DNA of 7,228 nt from NCBI GenBank assembly GCA_037447235.1, contig JBBIHC010000027.1:1-7228 (forward strand). Reading direction: 5' to 3'. A program made the translations under genes and the position numbers. Below the pieces are notes generated by a model. The model made no database searches. It was given only the letters and a program-made list of their open reading frames with translations, and had not been told where the DNA came from. The stretch is from JAVZJR01 sp037447235 (GTDB taxonomy: Archaea > Micrarchaeota > Micrarchaeia > Anstonellales > Bilamarchaeaceae). Below are positions 1-6,203 of this stretch, piece by piece (position 1 is the first letter of the stretch; every line of letters starts with the position of its first letter).

Positions 1-1791
1 AATATCACAATAAGTGCAAACTGCAGCCATATGGTCTACAAGAAAACCGGCTTCCCGACAACAAGGGCGGACATAGCAGCAAACGGCACCATAGTAAGTC
101 CATCGTATTTCACTTGCACAAACAGCATGGCAACATTCTCAACAGTCAATAACTTCTCAGGCTATACAATGGACGAATACACCGGCTGTGTCAACCTTTC
201 AAACCCAGCAACATACCAGAACAAGGTAGTAAACCTGAGCTGGACATTCTATGTTAACAATGACACGGTATTGTGCACGGATACCTACTCAACCAACCAG
301 ACACTGCTTGTAATGAATGCCTCAAACATCTATCTTGACTGCAATGCTTCCATACTAAACGGCGACGCCATAGACCTTGATTACGGAGTTAATCTTACCT
401 CCAAAAGCAATGTAAACATATCAAATTGCTTTGCCCAGAACTTCTATGGCGGCTTCTATCTCTCCTCGAGTGCCAACAATACTCTAACAAACAACACGGC
501 ATATAATAATTCAGTTGGTATGTTTATTTCTTCAAGTTCTAATAACTCTATAAATGATGGTTTAGTATATTATAGTTTCACTGGAGTATATCTTGAATGG
601 AGTTCTAACAACACCTTAAATAATATCACGGTATATAACAGCTCTCAGTATGGTATCTACCTTGTGTTGAGTTCCAATTATAATGCTATAACAAACACTA
701 CTGTCTATAACAGTTCTCAGTATGGTATTTACCTTACTTCCAATTCTAATATCACTCTAATCAACAACACTATCCACGACAACTCTCATGGTATTTATCT
801 ATCTTCAAGCTCCAATAATACCATTATTAATAACACTGCTTATAACAACTTCTGGGACGGAATCCTTCTTGAATTAAATTCCGTTAATAATCACATTACG
901 AATAACACTATTCATAACAATCAATTTGGTATAGTCTTTTCTTCAAGTCCAAACAACATCATCATAAACAATACAGTATACAACAATACTAATGCCGGTT
1001 TCTATTTCTTATCAAGCTCCAACAACAACCTCACCAACAACTCGGTTTATAACAACTCGCAGACCGGAGTTCTTATGGATGGGGCCAGCGCTTTCAACAA
1101 CCTCACCGACAATTACGTGTGCTTCAATACCATAGATGTGAACAATTCCAACGCCTCCAATCTGGGCCAGCTTGACAGGTGCGATTCATGGTACTTCTGG
1201 TTTGAAAACAATCATCCGGGATGCACATTCTCGTGCTCAGAGATATGGCATAGGTTCTTCGGCAATGTGAGCGGCAGCCTTATTCTGGCTCCAAACAGCA
1301 CTGCCATGTTCTATACCTGGGTCTGGAACGCGTCAAACGGCGGAAACGTGTATGTCATCAATGGCGATGCGGATATTGATTGGGCGGCAGTGCTTGCCCT
1401 TGGCAGGAACGTGTCAGAGCAAAACTCCACCAATGACTTTTCCGAACTTGACACCCTTCTCGGCACGACCGGCTACTATGACAGCATAGTGAACCTGTTC
1501 GCCCCGGATGGCAGCAATCCGCTTTACACGAGGAACATATATGTGTATGGCAGGCTGGTCAACTACATCCCAATTGCCAACTCCTCCTACCAATCAGTCC
1601 ACAAGACAGGAATTATGTGGGACGCGTCGCAGGGCGGCCCTCAATTCAGCACAGCCCAAAACCAGGACGTGGTATTCGTCAATGAGATTAACGGAACCTA
1701 TGACCCGCAGTACGACATAAGGGTCCCGGCAGCCCTTAGCACCTACAAGGGCACGAGCGGCGTCGTGGAATTCTGGGTAGAGCTGAAGTAA
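1..1791 (+). CDS. NosD-like parallel beta-helix surface protein (5' partial)
   Basis: The reading frame is open from base 1 (N-I-T-I-S-A-N-C before the first ATG at 31) to TAA at 1789-1791, so the true start and any signal peptide lie left of the window; 596 codons are visible. Residues of roughly 100-380 are degenerate 22-24-residue repeats of the type SSSNNTLTNNTVYNNSQYGI, the pattern of right-handed parallel beta-helix (PbH1/NosD/CASH) domains. About 40 N-X-S/T sequons and several cysteines suggest an exported, N-glycosylated protein. From about residue 395 to the end the repeats stop; a Trp/Tyr-rich, probably beta-sandwich module follows, beginning near FWFENNHPGC and ending VEFWVELK. The helix domain is known from carbohydrate-binding or carbohydrate-active proteins and surface adhesins. 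No catalytic residues can be named, so the substrate is unknown. The family call is good; the exact role is not supported. Confidence 0.85.
   Translation, partial: NITISANCSHMVYKKTGFPTTRADIAANGTIVSPSYFTCTNSMATFSTVNNFSGYTMDEYTGCVNLSNPATYQNKVVNLSWTFYVNNDTVLCTDTYSTNQTLLVMNASNIYLDCNASILNGDAIDLDYGVNLTSKSNVNISNCFAQNFYGGFYLSSSANNTLTNNTAYNNSVGMFISSSSNNSINDGLVYYSFTGVYLEWSSNNTLNNITVYNSSQYGIYLVLSSNYNAITNTTVYNSSQYGIYLTSNSNITLINNTIHDNSHGIYLSSSSNNTIINNTAYNNFWDGILLELNSVNNHITNNTIHNNQFGIVFSSSPNNIIINNTVYNNTNAGFYFLSSSNNNLTNNSVYNNSQTGVLMDGASAFNNLTDNYVCFNTIDVNNSNASNLGQLDRCDSWYFWFENNHPGCTFSCSEIWHRFFGNVSGSLILAPNSTAMFYTWVWNASNGGNVYVINGDADIDWAAVLALGRNVSEQNSTNDFSELDTLLGTTGYYDSIVNLFAPDGSNPLYTRNIYVYGRLVNYIPIANSSYQSVHKTGIMWDASQGGPQFSTAQNQDVVFVNEINGTYDPQYDIRVPAALSTYKGTSGVVEFWVELK
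634..735 (+). repeat. Intragenic direct repeat, 30-nt copies 72 nt apart
   Basis: Bases 634-663 and 706-735 are the same except at two positions (C642/T714 and C657/T729). Both encode YNSSQYGIYL. The 72-nt offset is 24 codons, one beta-helix coil, so this is a recent or conserved duplication of one coil of the surface protein. Confidence 0.8.
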
Positions 1792-1805
1792 ATCAAGCAG
1801 CAACG

Positions 1806-1846
1806 CTTTTCTTTCCTGAATTCTGCACCTGTTTTTAAGTTTTTTC
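1806..1846 (+). terminator. Possible T-rich archaeal terminator after the beta-helix gene
   Basis: Within 60 nt of the TAA there are three T-runs: CTTTTCTTT at about 1806-1813, TTTTT at 1832-1836 and TTTTTT at 1840-1845. Archaeal transcription commonly ends at such tracts without a hairpin. The tract overlaps the proposed ipk promoter, so its role as terminator is uncertain. Confidence 0.35.
1832..1839 (+). promoter_or_regulatory. Candidate TATA box for ipk (leaderless start)
   Basis: TTTTTAAG is centred about 26 nt before the ipk ATG at 1862, which would place transcription initiation at or next to the start codon. No purine-rich Shine-Dalgarno sequence precedes this ATG (CATTTCTAGTTT), consistent with a leaderless message. 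The box is weaker than the one before ubiX and lacks an obvious purine-rich BRE. Confidence 0.4.
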
Positions 1847-1861
1847 ATTCATTTCTAGTTT

Positions 1862-2641
1862 ATGCTGATTGCGGTAAAACTCGGCGGAAGCATAATAACC
1901 GACAAGGGGAGGTTCAGGAAACCGAAACTTCGGTCCATAAATGCGCTGTGCGGCGTTATATCGCGGCTCCACAGGAAGGGCTACACGTTCATAGTGGTGC
2001 ACGGCGCAGGCTCTTATGCGCACATTCCGTCAAAAAAATACGGCCTTGCTGAAGGAATACGCGGAAAGAAGAACGGAAAACTCGGATTTGCAGAGGTTCA
2101 CGCGCTCTGCGAGGAGCTCTCCCTGCTTGTCGTAAACACCCTGATAAGAAAAGGCGTGCCGGCAGTTTCCTTCCACCCTGCAACCTTCCTGAAGCAAAAA
2201 GACAGAAAGCCGGCGAAAATCAACGACAGTATGATCAGGGAATACCTGGAAAAGGGCTTTGTTCCGGTAACCCACGGGGATGTCGTGCTGGACGACGCCT
2301 CAATCACATCCATAATATCGGGCGACAGGCTGATGGAGCATTTCGGCAAAAAAATCGCAGGCAGGCTGGTTTTCGTGAGCGATGTTGATGGTGTTTTTGG
2401 GAGCAGCGGAAGCAGGAGAAAGCTTATAAAAAAGGTTGGAAAGCGCAACTTTAGGGAAGTCCTGAGGAGTGCGGGCAATTCGCAGCATACTGACGTAACC
2501 GGCGGGATGGCGGGAAAAATAAAGAACCTTATGCGGCTAAAGGCCAGGACAATAATCGTCAACGGAAGTTACCCGAAGCGGGTGGAAAACGCGATAACAG
2601 GGAAAAAGGATATCTATACCGAATTTGTTCCAGGGCCGTGA
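1862..2641 (+). CDS. ipk: Isopentenyl phosphate kinase
   Basis: Encodes 259 residues, a normal length for isopentenyl phosphate kinase, an amino-acid-kinase-fold enzyme that phosphorylates isopentenyl phosphate with ATP to give isopentenyl diphosphate in the cytoplasm. Visible motifs in order: KLGGSIITDK near residues 6-15 (nucleotide/phosphate loop); HGAGSYAH at 47-54, where the second His fits the IPK catalytic histidine that separates IPK from other family members; SGD at 153-155; DVDGVF at 174-179; and TDVTGGMAGKI from 210, the family's late nucleotide-binding motif. The ATG at 1862 puts KLGGS at the usual distance from the N terminus. It is the first gene of the isoprenoid cluster and lies 59 nt before ubiX. 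HGAGSYAH in place of the commoner HGGGSFGH is a mild variation. The downstream decarboxylase and dehydratase independently support this function. Confidence 0.95.
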   Translation: MLIAVKLGGSIITDKGRFRKPKLRSINALCGVISRLHRKGYTFIVVHGAGSYAHIPSKKYGLAEGIRGKKNGKLGFAEVHALCEELSLLVVNTLIRKGVPAVSFHPATFLKQKDRKPAKINDSMIREYLEKGFVPVTHGDVVLDDASITSIISGDRLMEHFGKKIAGRLVFVSDVDGVFGSSGSRRKLIKKVGKRNFREVLRSAGNSQHTDVTGGMAGKIKNLMRLKARTIIVNGSYPKRVENAITGKKDIYTEFVPGP

Positions 2642-2660
2642 GATGCTGGCGCGGCACTTT

Positions 2661-2680
2661 AAAACAAAGCATTATAAATA
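2661..2680 (+). promoter_or_regulatory. Archaeal promoter (BRE + TATA) for ubiX
   Basis: AAAACAAAGC (2661-2670) resembles a purine-rich BRE and is followed by ATTATAAATA (2671-2680), a near-consensus archaeal TATA box. Its centre is about 25 nt before the ATG at 2701, so the transcript should begin at the start codon. No Shine-Dalgarno sequence precedes that ATG. This implies that ubiX and the genes after it can be transcribed independently of ipk. Confidence 0.7.
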
Positions 2681-2700
2681 AATGCCGGTTTACTAAAATT

Positions 2701-3234
2701 ATGCGGTTTTTGGTGGCAGTAAGCGGAGCCTCCGGCATCATATACGCAGAAAGGCTGGTGGAAGAACTGAAGAAGAGCCACGATGTCAGCGTAGTGGTGA
2801 GCAGGGGCGCCAAAACTGTTGCAAAGTGCGAAAATGCAAGGCTTCCCAGAAGCGATTATCAGGAAGATGACCTTTCGGCGCCTTTTGCATCCGGCTCGCA
2901 CGAGTTTGACGGGATGGTGATAATTCCGTGCTCTGTAAAGACGCTGGGCGAGGTTGCGAACGGCATAGGCGACACACTGATTACGCGCGCAGCGGAGGTT
3001 TGCCTGAAGGAGCGCAGGAAGCTCATCCTCGTTGTTCGCGAAACCCCGCTTTCGCTGATTGCAATTGAAAATATGAGGAGGGTGGCTTTGGCAGGCGGCA
3101 CAATACTGCCGGCGTGCCCGGGCTTTTACTCCCGCAACCAAAGCGCGGATGATCTTGTTGATTTTGTGGTTGGCAGGGTGCTTGACCATCTCGGCGTGAA
3201 GCACCGGCTTTACAGAAGATGGGGTGGAAAATGA
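2701..3234 (+). CDS. ubiX: Flavin prenyltransferase UbiX
   Basis: A 177-residue flavoprotein of the UbiX/Pad1 family, which joins a dimethylallyl group to reduced FMN to make prenylated FMN, the cofactor of UbiD-type decarboxylases. Hallmarks: an N-terminal beta strand followed by SGASG at residues 8-12 (FMN phosphate site), PCSVKTLGEVANGIGDTLITRAA from residue 76, KERRKL, and RETPLS from 113. The frame is open upstream to a GTG at 2638, but that extension (RCWRGTLKQSIINKC) is unlike UbiX and contains the TATA box, so ATG 2701 is the start. The stop TGA (3232-3234) overlaps the start of the UbiD-like gene, giving tight coupling of cofactor maker and cofactor user. Here the likely client is anhydromevalonate phosphate decarboxylase rather than a ubiquinone enzyme. 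Confidence 0.95.
   Translation: MRFLVAVSGASGIIYAERLVEELKKSHDVSVVVSRGAKTVAKCENARLPRSDYQEDDLSAPFASGSHEFDGMVIIPCSVKTLGEVANGIGDTLITRAAEVCLKERRKLILVVRETPLSLIAIENMRRVALAGGTILPACPGFYSRNQSADDLVDFVVGRVLDHLGVKHRLYRRWGGK
3221..3227 (+). promoter_or_regulatory. Ribosome-binding site for the UbiD-like gene
   Basis: GGGGTGG inside the 3' end of ubiX contains GGTG (3223-3226), complementary to the CACC of the 16S rRNA tail. It ends 7 nt before ATG 3234 and 4 nt before ATG 3231. The other two internal genes of the cluster have GGTG 6-8 nt before their ATG, which favours 3234. It also argues against ATG 3219, which lies upstream of the site. Confidence 0.5.
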
Positions 3235-4547
3235 TGGTGCGGTCATTTCGCGATTTCGTTGATGAGCTTGAGCGCGACGGCACCTTGCGGATCATTGACA
3301 GGCCAGTTTCGCAAAAATACGAGGCAGCCGCAGTGCTGAAGAAGGCAGGCGAAATGCCGGTTAAGTTTAACAACATTGAAGGCTGCGGAATGAAGGCAGT
3401 GGGAAATGTTTTCGCAACCCGCGGGCTGGTTGCAAGATACCTCGGCGTCAGCAGGAGCGATTTGATTCCAAGGTTGGCCAAGGCGATAAACAGGCCTTCA
3501 GAGCCGGTTGAAGTGCCGAAGGAAAAGGCGCCGGTTCTTGAGAATACCATTTCCGAACCAAATCTTGACATTTTCCCGATGCTCACGCACGCAGAAAAAG
3601 ACGGCGGGCCCTATATTGCATCAGCAATAGTGATCGCAAACGACCCGGAATACGGAAGGAACTGCTCCTTCCACAGGATGATGCAGATAGGGAAGGACAG
3701 GCTGTCAATAAGAATACTTCCCAGGCACCTGAGCACATTTATAGAGCGGGCCGGCGGAACGCTTGATGTAGCATTCATAATAGGCGCGCCGATAAATGTC
3801 ATGCTCGCTTCCGCTATTTCTGTTGAGCTTGGAATGGATGAGTTGACAATCGCGAATTCGCTCGCTCCTGTCAGGACGGTTACCCTTGACAACGGCATAA
3901 GCGTGCCGGCAGACGCTGAAATCGCAGTGGAGGCGACGATAACCAACGAAATGCACGATGAAGGCCCTTTTGTGGACCTCACGGAAACATACGACATAGT
4001 GCGCAGGCAGCGGGTCATCAGGATAAATAAAATACACCACAGGAACAACGCGGTTTTCCACACCCTTCTTCCGGGCGGCTTTGAGCACAAGATACTTATG
4101 GGAATGCCGCGCGAGCCTACGATATTCAACGAAGTAAGCAAGGTATGCGAATGCAAAGGCGTTAACATAACTCCGGGCGGCTGCTCCTGGCTGCATGCGG
4201 TCGTGTCAATCAAAAAGAAAAACGGGGATGACGGCAGGAAAGCCATAGACGCAGCGTTCAGAGGGCACAAATCGCTGAAGCATATTGTCGTTGTTGACGA
4301 AGACATAGACATTCACAACCCGCTTGATGTTGAATGGGCGATTGCGACCAGGGTGCAGGGAGACAAGGATATAGTAATCAAGCCGAACGAGAAAGGCTCA
4401 TCGCTCGACCCGTCTGCTGATCCGAACACTTACGCAACCTGCAAGGTTGGCGTGGATGCGACAAAACCCTTAATGGCTCACGGAAAGAATTTTGAAAAGG
4501 CGAGGTTCAGGGATATCAATCTGGATGAATACATAAAAGGCAGGTGA
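3234..4547 (+). CDS. UbiD-family decarboxylase, probable anhydromevalonate phosphate decarboxylase
   Basis: A 437-residue UbiD-family, prenylated-FMN-dependent decarboxylase. The N terminus SFRDFVDELERDGTLRII is typical. NCSFHRMM at about 143-150 matches the conserved prFMN/metal-binding segment, and EMHDEGPFVDLTETYD around 239-253 matches the conserved acidic catalytic region (EGPF at 243-246). LLPGGFEHKILMG and GCSWLHAVVSI follow further on. Lying between ubiX and the phosphomevalonate dehydratase genes and downstream of ipk, its expected substrate is trans-anhydromevalonate 5-phosphate, giving isopentenyl phosphate and CO2, as described for the Aeropyrum pernix pathway. Substrate assignment rests on context, since UbiD sequence motifs alone do not distinguish it from aromatic-acid decarboxylases. 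In-frame ATGs lie at 3219, 3231 and 3234; 3231 would give an ATGA overlap with ubiX and 3234 a TGATG overlap. I prefer 3234 on Shine-Dalgarno spacing. Confidence 0.92.
   Translation: MVRSFRDFVDELERDGTLRIIDRPVSQKYEAAAVLKKAGEMPVKFNNIEGCGMKAVGNVFATRGLVARYLGVSRSDLIPRLAKAINRPSEPVEVPKEKAPVLENTISEPNLDIFPMLTHAEKDGGPYIASAIVIANDPEYGRNCSFHRMMQIGKDRLSIRILPRHLSTFIERAGGTLDVAFIIGAPINVMLASAISVELGMDELTIANSLAPVRTVTLDNGISVPADAEIAVEATITNEMHDEGPFVDLTETYDIVRRQRVIRINKIHHRNNAVFHTLLPGGFEHKILMGMPREPTIFNEVSKVCECKGVNITPGGCSWLHAVVSIKKKNGDDGRKAIDAAFRGHKSLKHIVVVDEDIDIHNPLDVEWAIATRVQGDKDIVIKPNEKGSSLDPSADPNTYATCKVGVDATKPLMAHGKNFEKARFRDINLDEYIKGR
4542..4547 (+). promoter_or_regulatory. Ribosome-binding site for the dehydratase large subunit
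   Basis: AGGTGA, overlapping the UbiD-like stop codon (TGA 4545-4547), ends 7 nt before ATG 4555. It is complementary to the UCACCU of the archaeal 16S rRNA tail and fixes this start over other in-frame codons. Confidence 0.65.
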
Positions 4548-4554
4548 GTGGCAG

Positions 4555-5748
4555 ATGAAGCTCGCGAAAGAAGAGAAGGAGATGCTGGAGGGAAAACACG
4601 GAAACGCAGCCAGAATGGCAATGGAAATACTTGTAGCGCTTGGCGGGATTTACGGCGCGAAAAGGCTCGTGCCCGTCAGCTCTGTTCAGGTAAGCGGCGT
4701 TTCCTACCACAATCTCGGCGACGCCGGGCTTGAGTTTCTTGAGGATCTCGCCAGGGACGGAAAGGCGCGCGTGCTTGCAACGCTCAATCCTGCGGGAATG
4801 GATATCGAGGACTGGAAAAAGCTCGGCATAAGCGATGACTTCGCGCAGAAACAGCTCGCCATCATAAACGCATTCGCAAGGATGGGCATAGTGGTGTCCT
4901 GTACCTGCACTCCCTACCTTGTGGGCAACCTGCCAAGATTCGGCGAGCACGTTGCCTGGGGCGAGTCGTCAGCAGTTACATTCGCAAACTCTGTGCTCGG
5001 GGCACGCACGAATCGGGAGGGCGGTCCGTCGGCACTTGCCGCTGCGCTTACCGGAAGGACGCCGGAATACGGGCTTCATCTGGATGAGAACAGGCAGGCG
5101 CAGATTCACGTTGCTGTCAAAGCTCGGCTTGGCGGAACATCGGATTTTGCGGCCCTGGGCTATGTTTTGGGAAAAAAGGCAGGAAACAGGATACCCTATA
5201 TTACGGGGATAAAAAAGGCAAGCATGGAGGAGCTCAAGGCTCTTTGCGCAGCGCTTCCAACCTACGGCGGCCCGTCAATTTTTCACATAAAAGGAATAAC
5301 GCCGAACAAAACAAGAAAGCCAAAAGAGACTATGGAGATAACAGAGGAAGACATAAAGGATGCGTATGCTGCCTTGAATGACGGGGACGAGGAAGTGGAT
5401 TTCGTTTCGGTCGGGTGCCCGCACGCCAGCATAAACGAAATCAGGAAAATAGCCAAATTGCTTGAGGGGAAGCGCGTGAAGGTTGAGTTTTGGATAGCCA
5501 CTGCCCGGCAGACGAAGGAGCTCGCGGACCGGGCAGGATACTCAAAAATCATAGAAGATGCCGGCGCGAAGTTTGCTTGCGACACCTGCATGGCTGTCGC
5601 GCCGCTTAAAGGGAGGTTCAGGGTGATGGCAATAGACTCGGCAAAAGGATGCTATTACGCCCGCGGCTCAAACGCGTTCAGGACAAAATTCGGCACTCTT
5701 GAGGAATGTATTGAGGCGGCGATAACCGGCAAGTGGAAAAAGGGGTGA
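4555..5748 (+). CDS. Phosphomevalonate dehydratase large subunit (aconitase X catalytic, DUF521)
   Basis: A 397-residue aconitase-X catalytic subunit, the family whose archaeal members dehydrate mevalonate 5-phosphate to trans-anhydromevalonate 5-phosphate. The N terminus KLAKEEKEMLEGKHGNAARMAMEIL is characteristic. Candidate iron-sulfur ligands are the cysteines in SCTCTPY (C116/C118), VGCPH (C288) and CDTCM (C342/C345); three of these would be expected to hold the cluster. The central stretch GEHVAWGESSAVTFANSVLGARTNREGGPSALAAALTGRTPEYG is the best conserved part of the family and forms much of the active site. AcnX enzymes also include hydroxyproline dehydratases, but the separate small subunit and the surrounding ipk, ubiX and UbiD genes point firmly to isoprenoid synthesis. 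It begins 7 nt after the decarboxylase stop, and its own stop is 5 nt before the small subunit. Confidence 0.93.
   Translation: MKLAKEEKEMLEGKHGNAARMAMEILVALGGIYGAKRLVPVSSVQVSGVSYHNLGDAGLEFLEDLARDGKARVLATLNPAGMDIEDWKKLGISDDFAQKQLAIINAFARMGIVVSCTCTPYLVGNLPRFGEHVAWGESSAVTFANSVLGARTNREGGPSALAAALTGRTPEYGLHLDENRQAQIHVAVKARLGGTSDFAALGYVLGKKAGNRIPYITGIKKASMEELKALCAALPTYGGPSIFHIKGITPNKTRKPKETMEITEEDIKDAYAALNDGDEEVDFVSVGCPHASINEIRKIAKLLEGKRVKVEFWIATARQTKELADRAGYSKIIEDAGAKFACDTCMAVAPLKGRFRVMAIDSAKGCYYARGSNAFRTKFGTLEECIEAAITGKWKKG
5742..5748 (+). promoter_or_regulatory. Ribosome-binding site for the dehydratase small subunit
   Basis: GGGGTGA (5742-5748) overlaps the large-subunit stop TGA. GGTG at 5744-5747 lies 6 nt before ATG 5754, matching the spacing seen at the other internal starts. 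This favours ATG 5754 over ATG 5748, which would be directly adjacent to the site, or GTG 5733. Confidence 0.55.
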
Positions 5749-5753
5749 TGTTT

Positions 5754-6185
5754 ATGGATGTCATAAAGTGCAGGAAGATAAGCAAGGGCTTTGCCGAAGG
5801 CGAGGTGCTTTTCAGCAGCGAGCCGATTTCTTTTTATGGTGGTGTTGACCCAAACACCGGCGTCGTGATTGAGAAGGGACATCCGCTTGAAGGCAAAAGC
5901 ATTGCCGGAAAGGTGCTCGTTTTCCCTTATGGCAAGGGCTCCACGGTCGGCTCCTATACACTCTACAGGCTGAAGAAGAACAGCGTCGCCCCGCTTGCGA
6001 TGATAAACAAACAGGCTGAAACGATAGTCGCCGTCGGCGCGATAATCTCCGGGATACCGATGGTTGATAAAATCGAGGACGATGCGTATTCTTTGTTAAA
6101 AGACGGAATGCGCGTCGAAGTTGATGCCACTAATGCAGTAGTCCGTTTTAATCCAAAACAAACCGATTTTTGTAAGACCGCATAA
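5754..6185 (+). CDS. Phosphomevalonate dehydratase small subunit (aconitase X swivel domain, DUF126)
   Basis: A 143-residue swivel-domain partner of the large subunit, normal for the family. The start KCRKISKGFAEGEVLFSSEPISFYGGVDPNTG (about residues 5-36) is the conserved N terminus. VFPYGKGSTVGSYTLYRL (57 onward) carries the family motif; the serine at about 63 is the likely equivalent of the catalytic or substrate-binding serine of aconitase swivel domains. AETIVAVGAIISGIPMVDK follows. The two subunits together form one active site, so immediate co-translation (5-nt gap) is expected. Its last part, PKQTDFCKTA, looks like a non-conserved tail. The start is uncertain by a few residues (ATG 5748 or 5754). 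No strong terminator follows; the next gene starts within 20 nt. Confidence 0.93.
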   Translation: MDVIKCRKISKGFAEGEVLFSSEPISFYGGVDPNTGVVIEKGHPLEGKSIAGKVLVFPYGKGSTVGSYTLYRLKKNSVAPLAMINKQAETIVAVGAIISGIPMVDKIEDDAYSLLKDGMRVEVDATNAVVRFNPKQTDFCKTA

Positions 6186-6203
6186 CCATTAAATGTGAAA
6201 GCC

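Noticed and set aside
634..735. CRISPR-like repeat
   Set aside because: There are only two copies, in frame within a protein repeat domain, with no unique spacers or cas genes.
2098..2562. Long open frame on the minus strand inside ipk
   Set aside because: It is antisense to a well-conserved enzyme and shows no family motif; such frames follow from the codon bias of the sense gene.
2638..2700. N-terminal extension of UbiX from GTG 2638
   Set aside because: The extra 21 residues do not resemble UbiX, and the segment holds a strong TATA box 25 nt before ATG 2701.
3219..3233. Upstream UbiD-like start at ATG 3219
   Set aside because: The GGTG ribosome-binding site at 3223-3226 lies downstream of this ATG, and MGWK adds nothing conserved; 3231 remains possible.
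3611..4312. 233-codon open frame on the minus strand inside the UbiD-like gene
   Set aside because: It lies wholly opposite conserved decarboxylase sequence, is low-complexity and Ser/Thr-rich, and has no promoter or ribosome-binding site that I could see.
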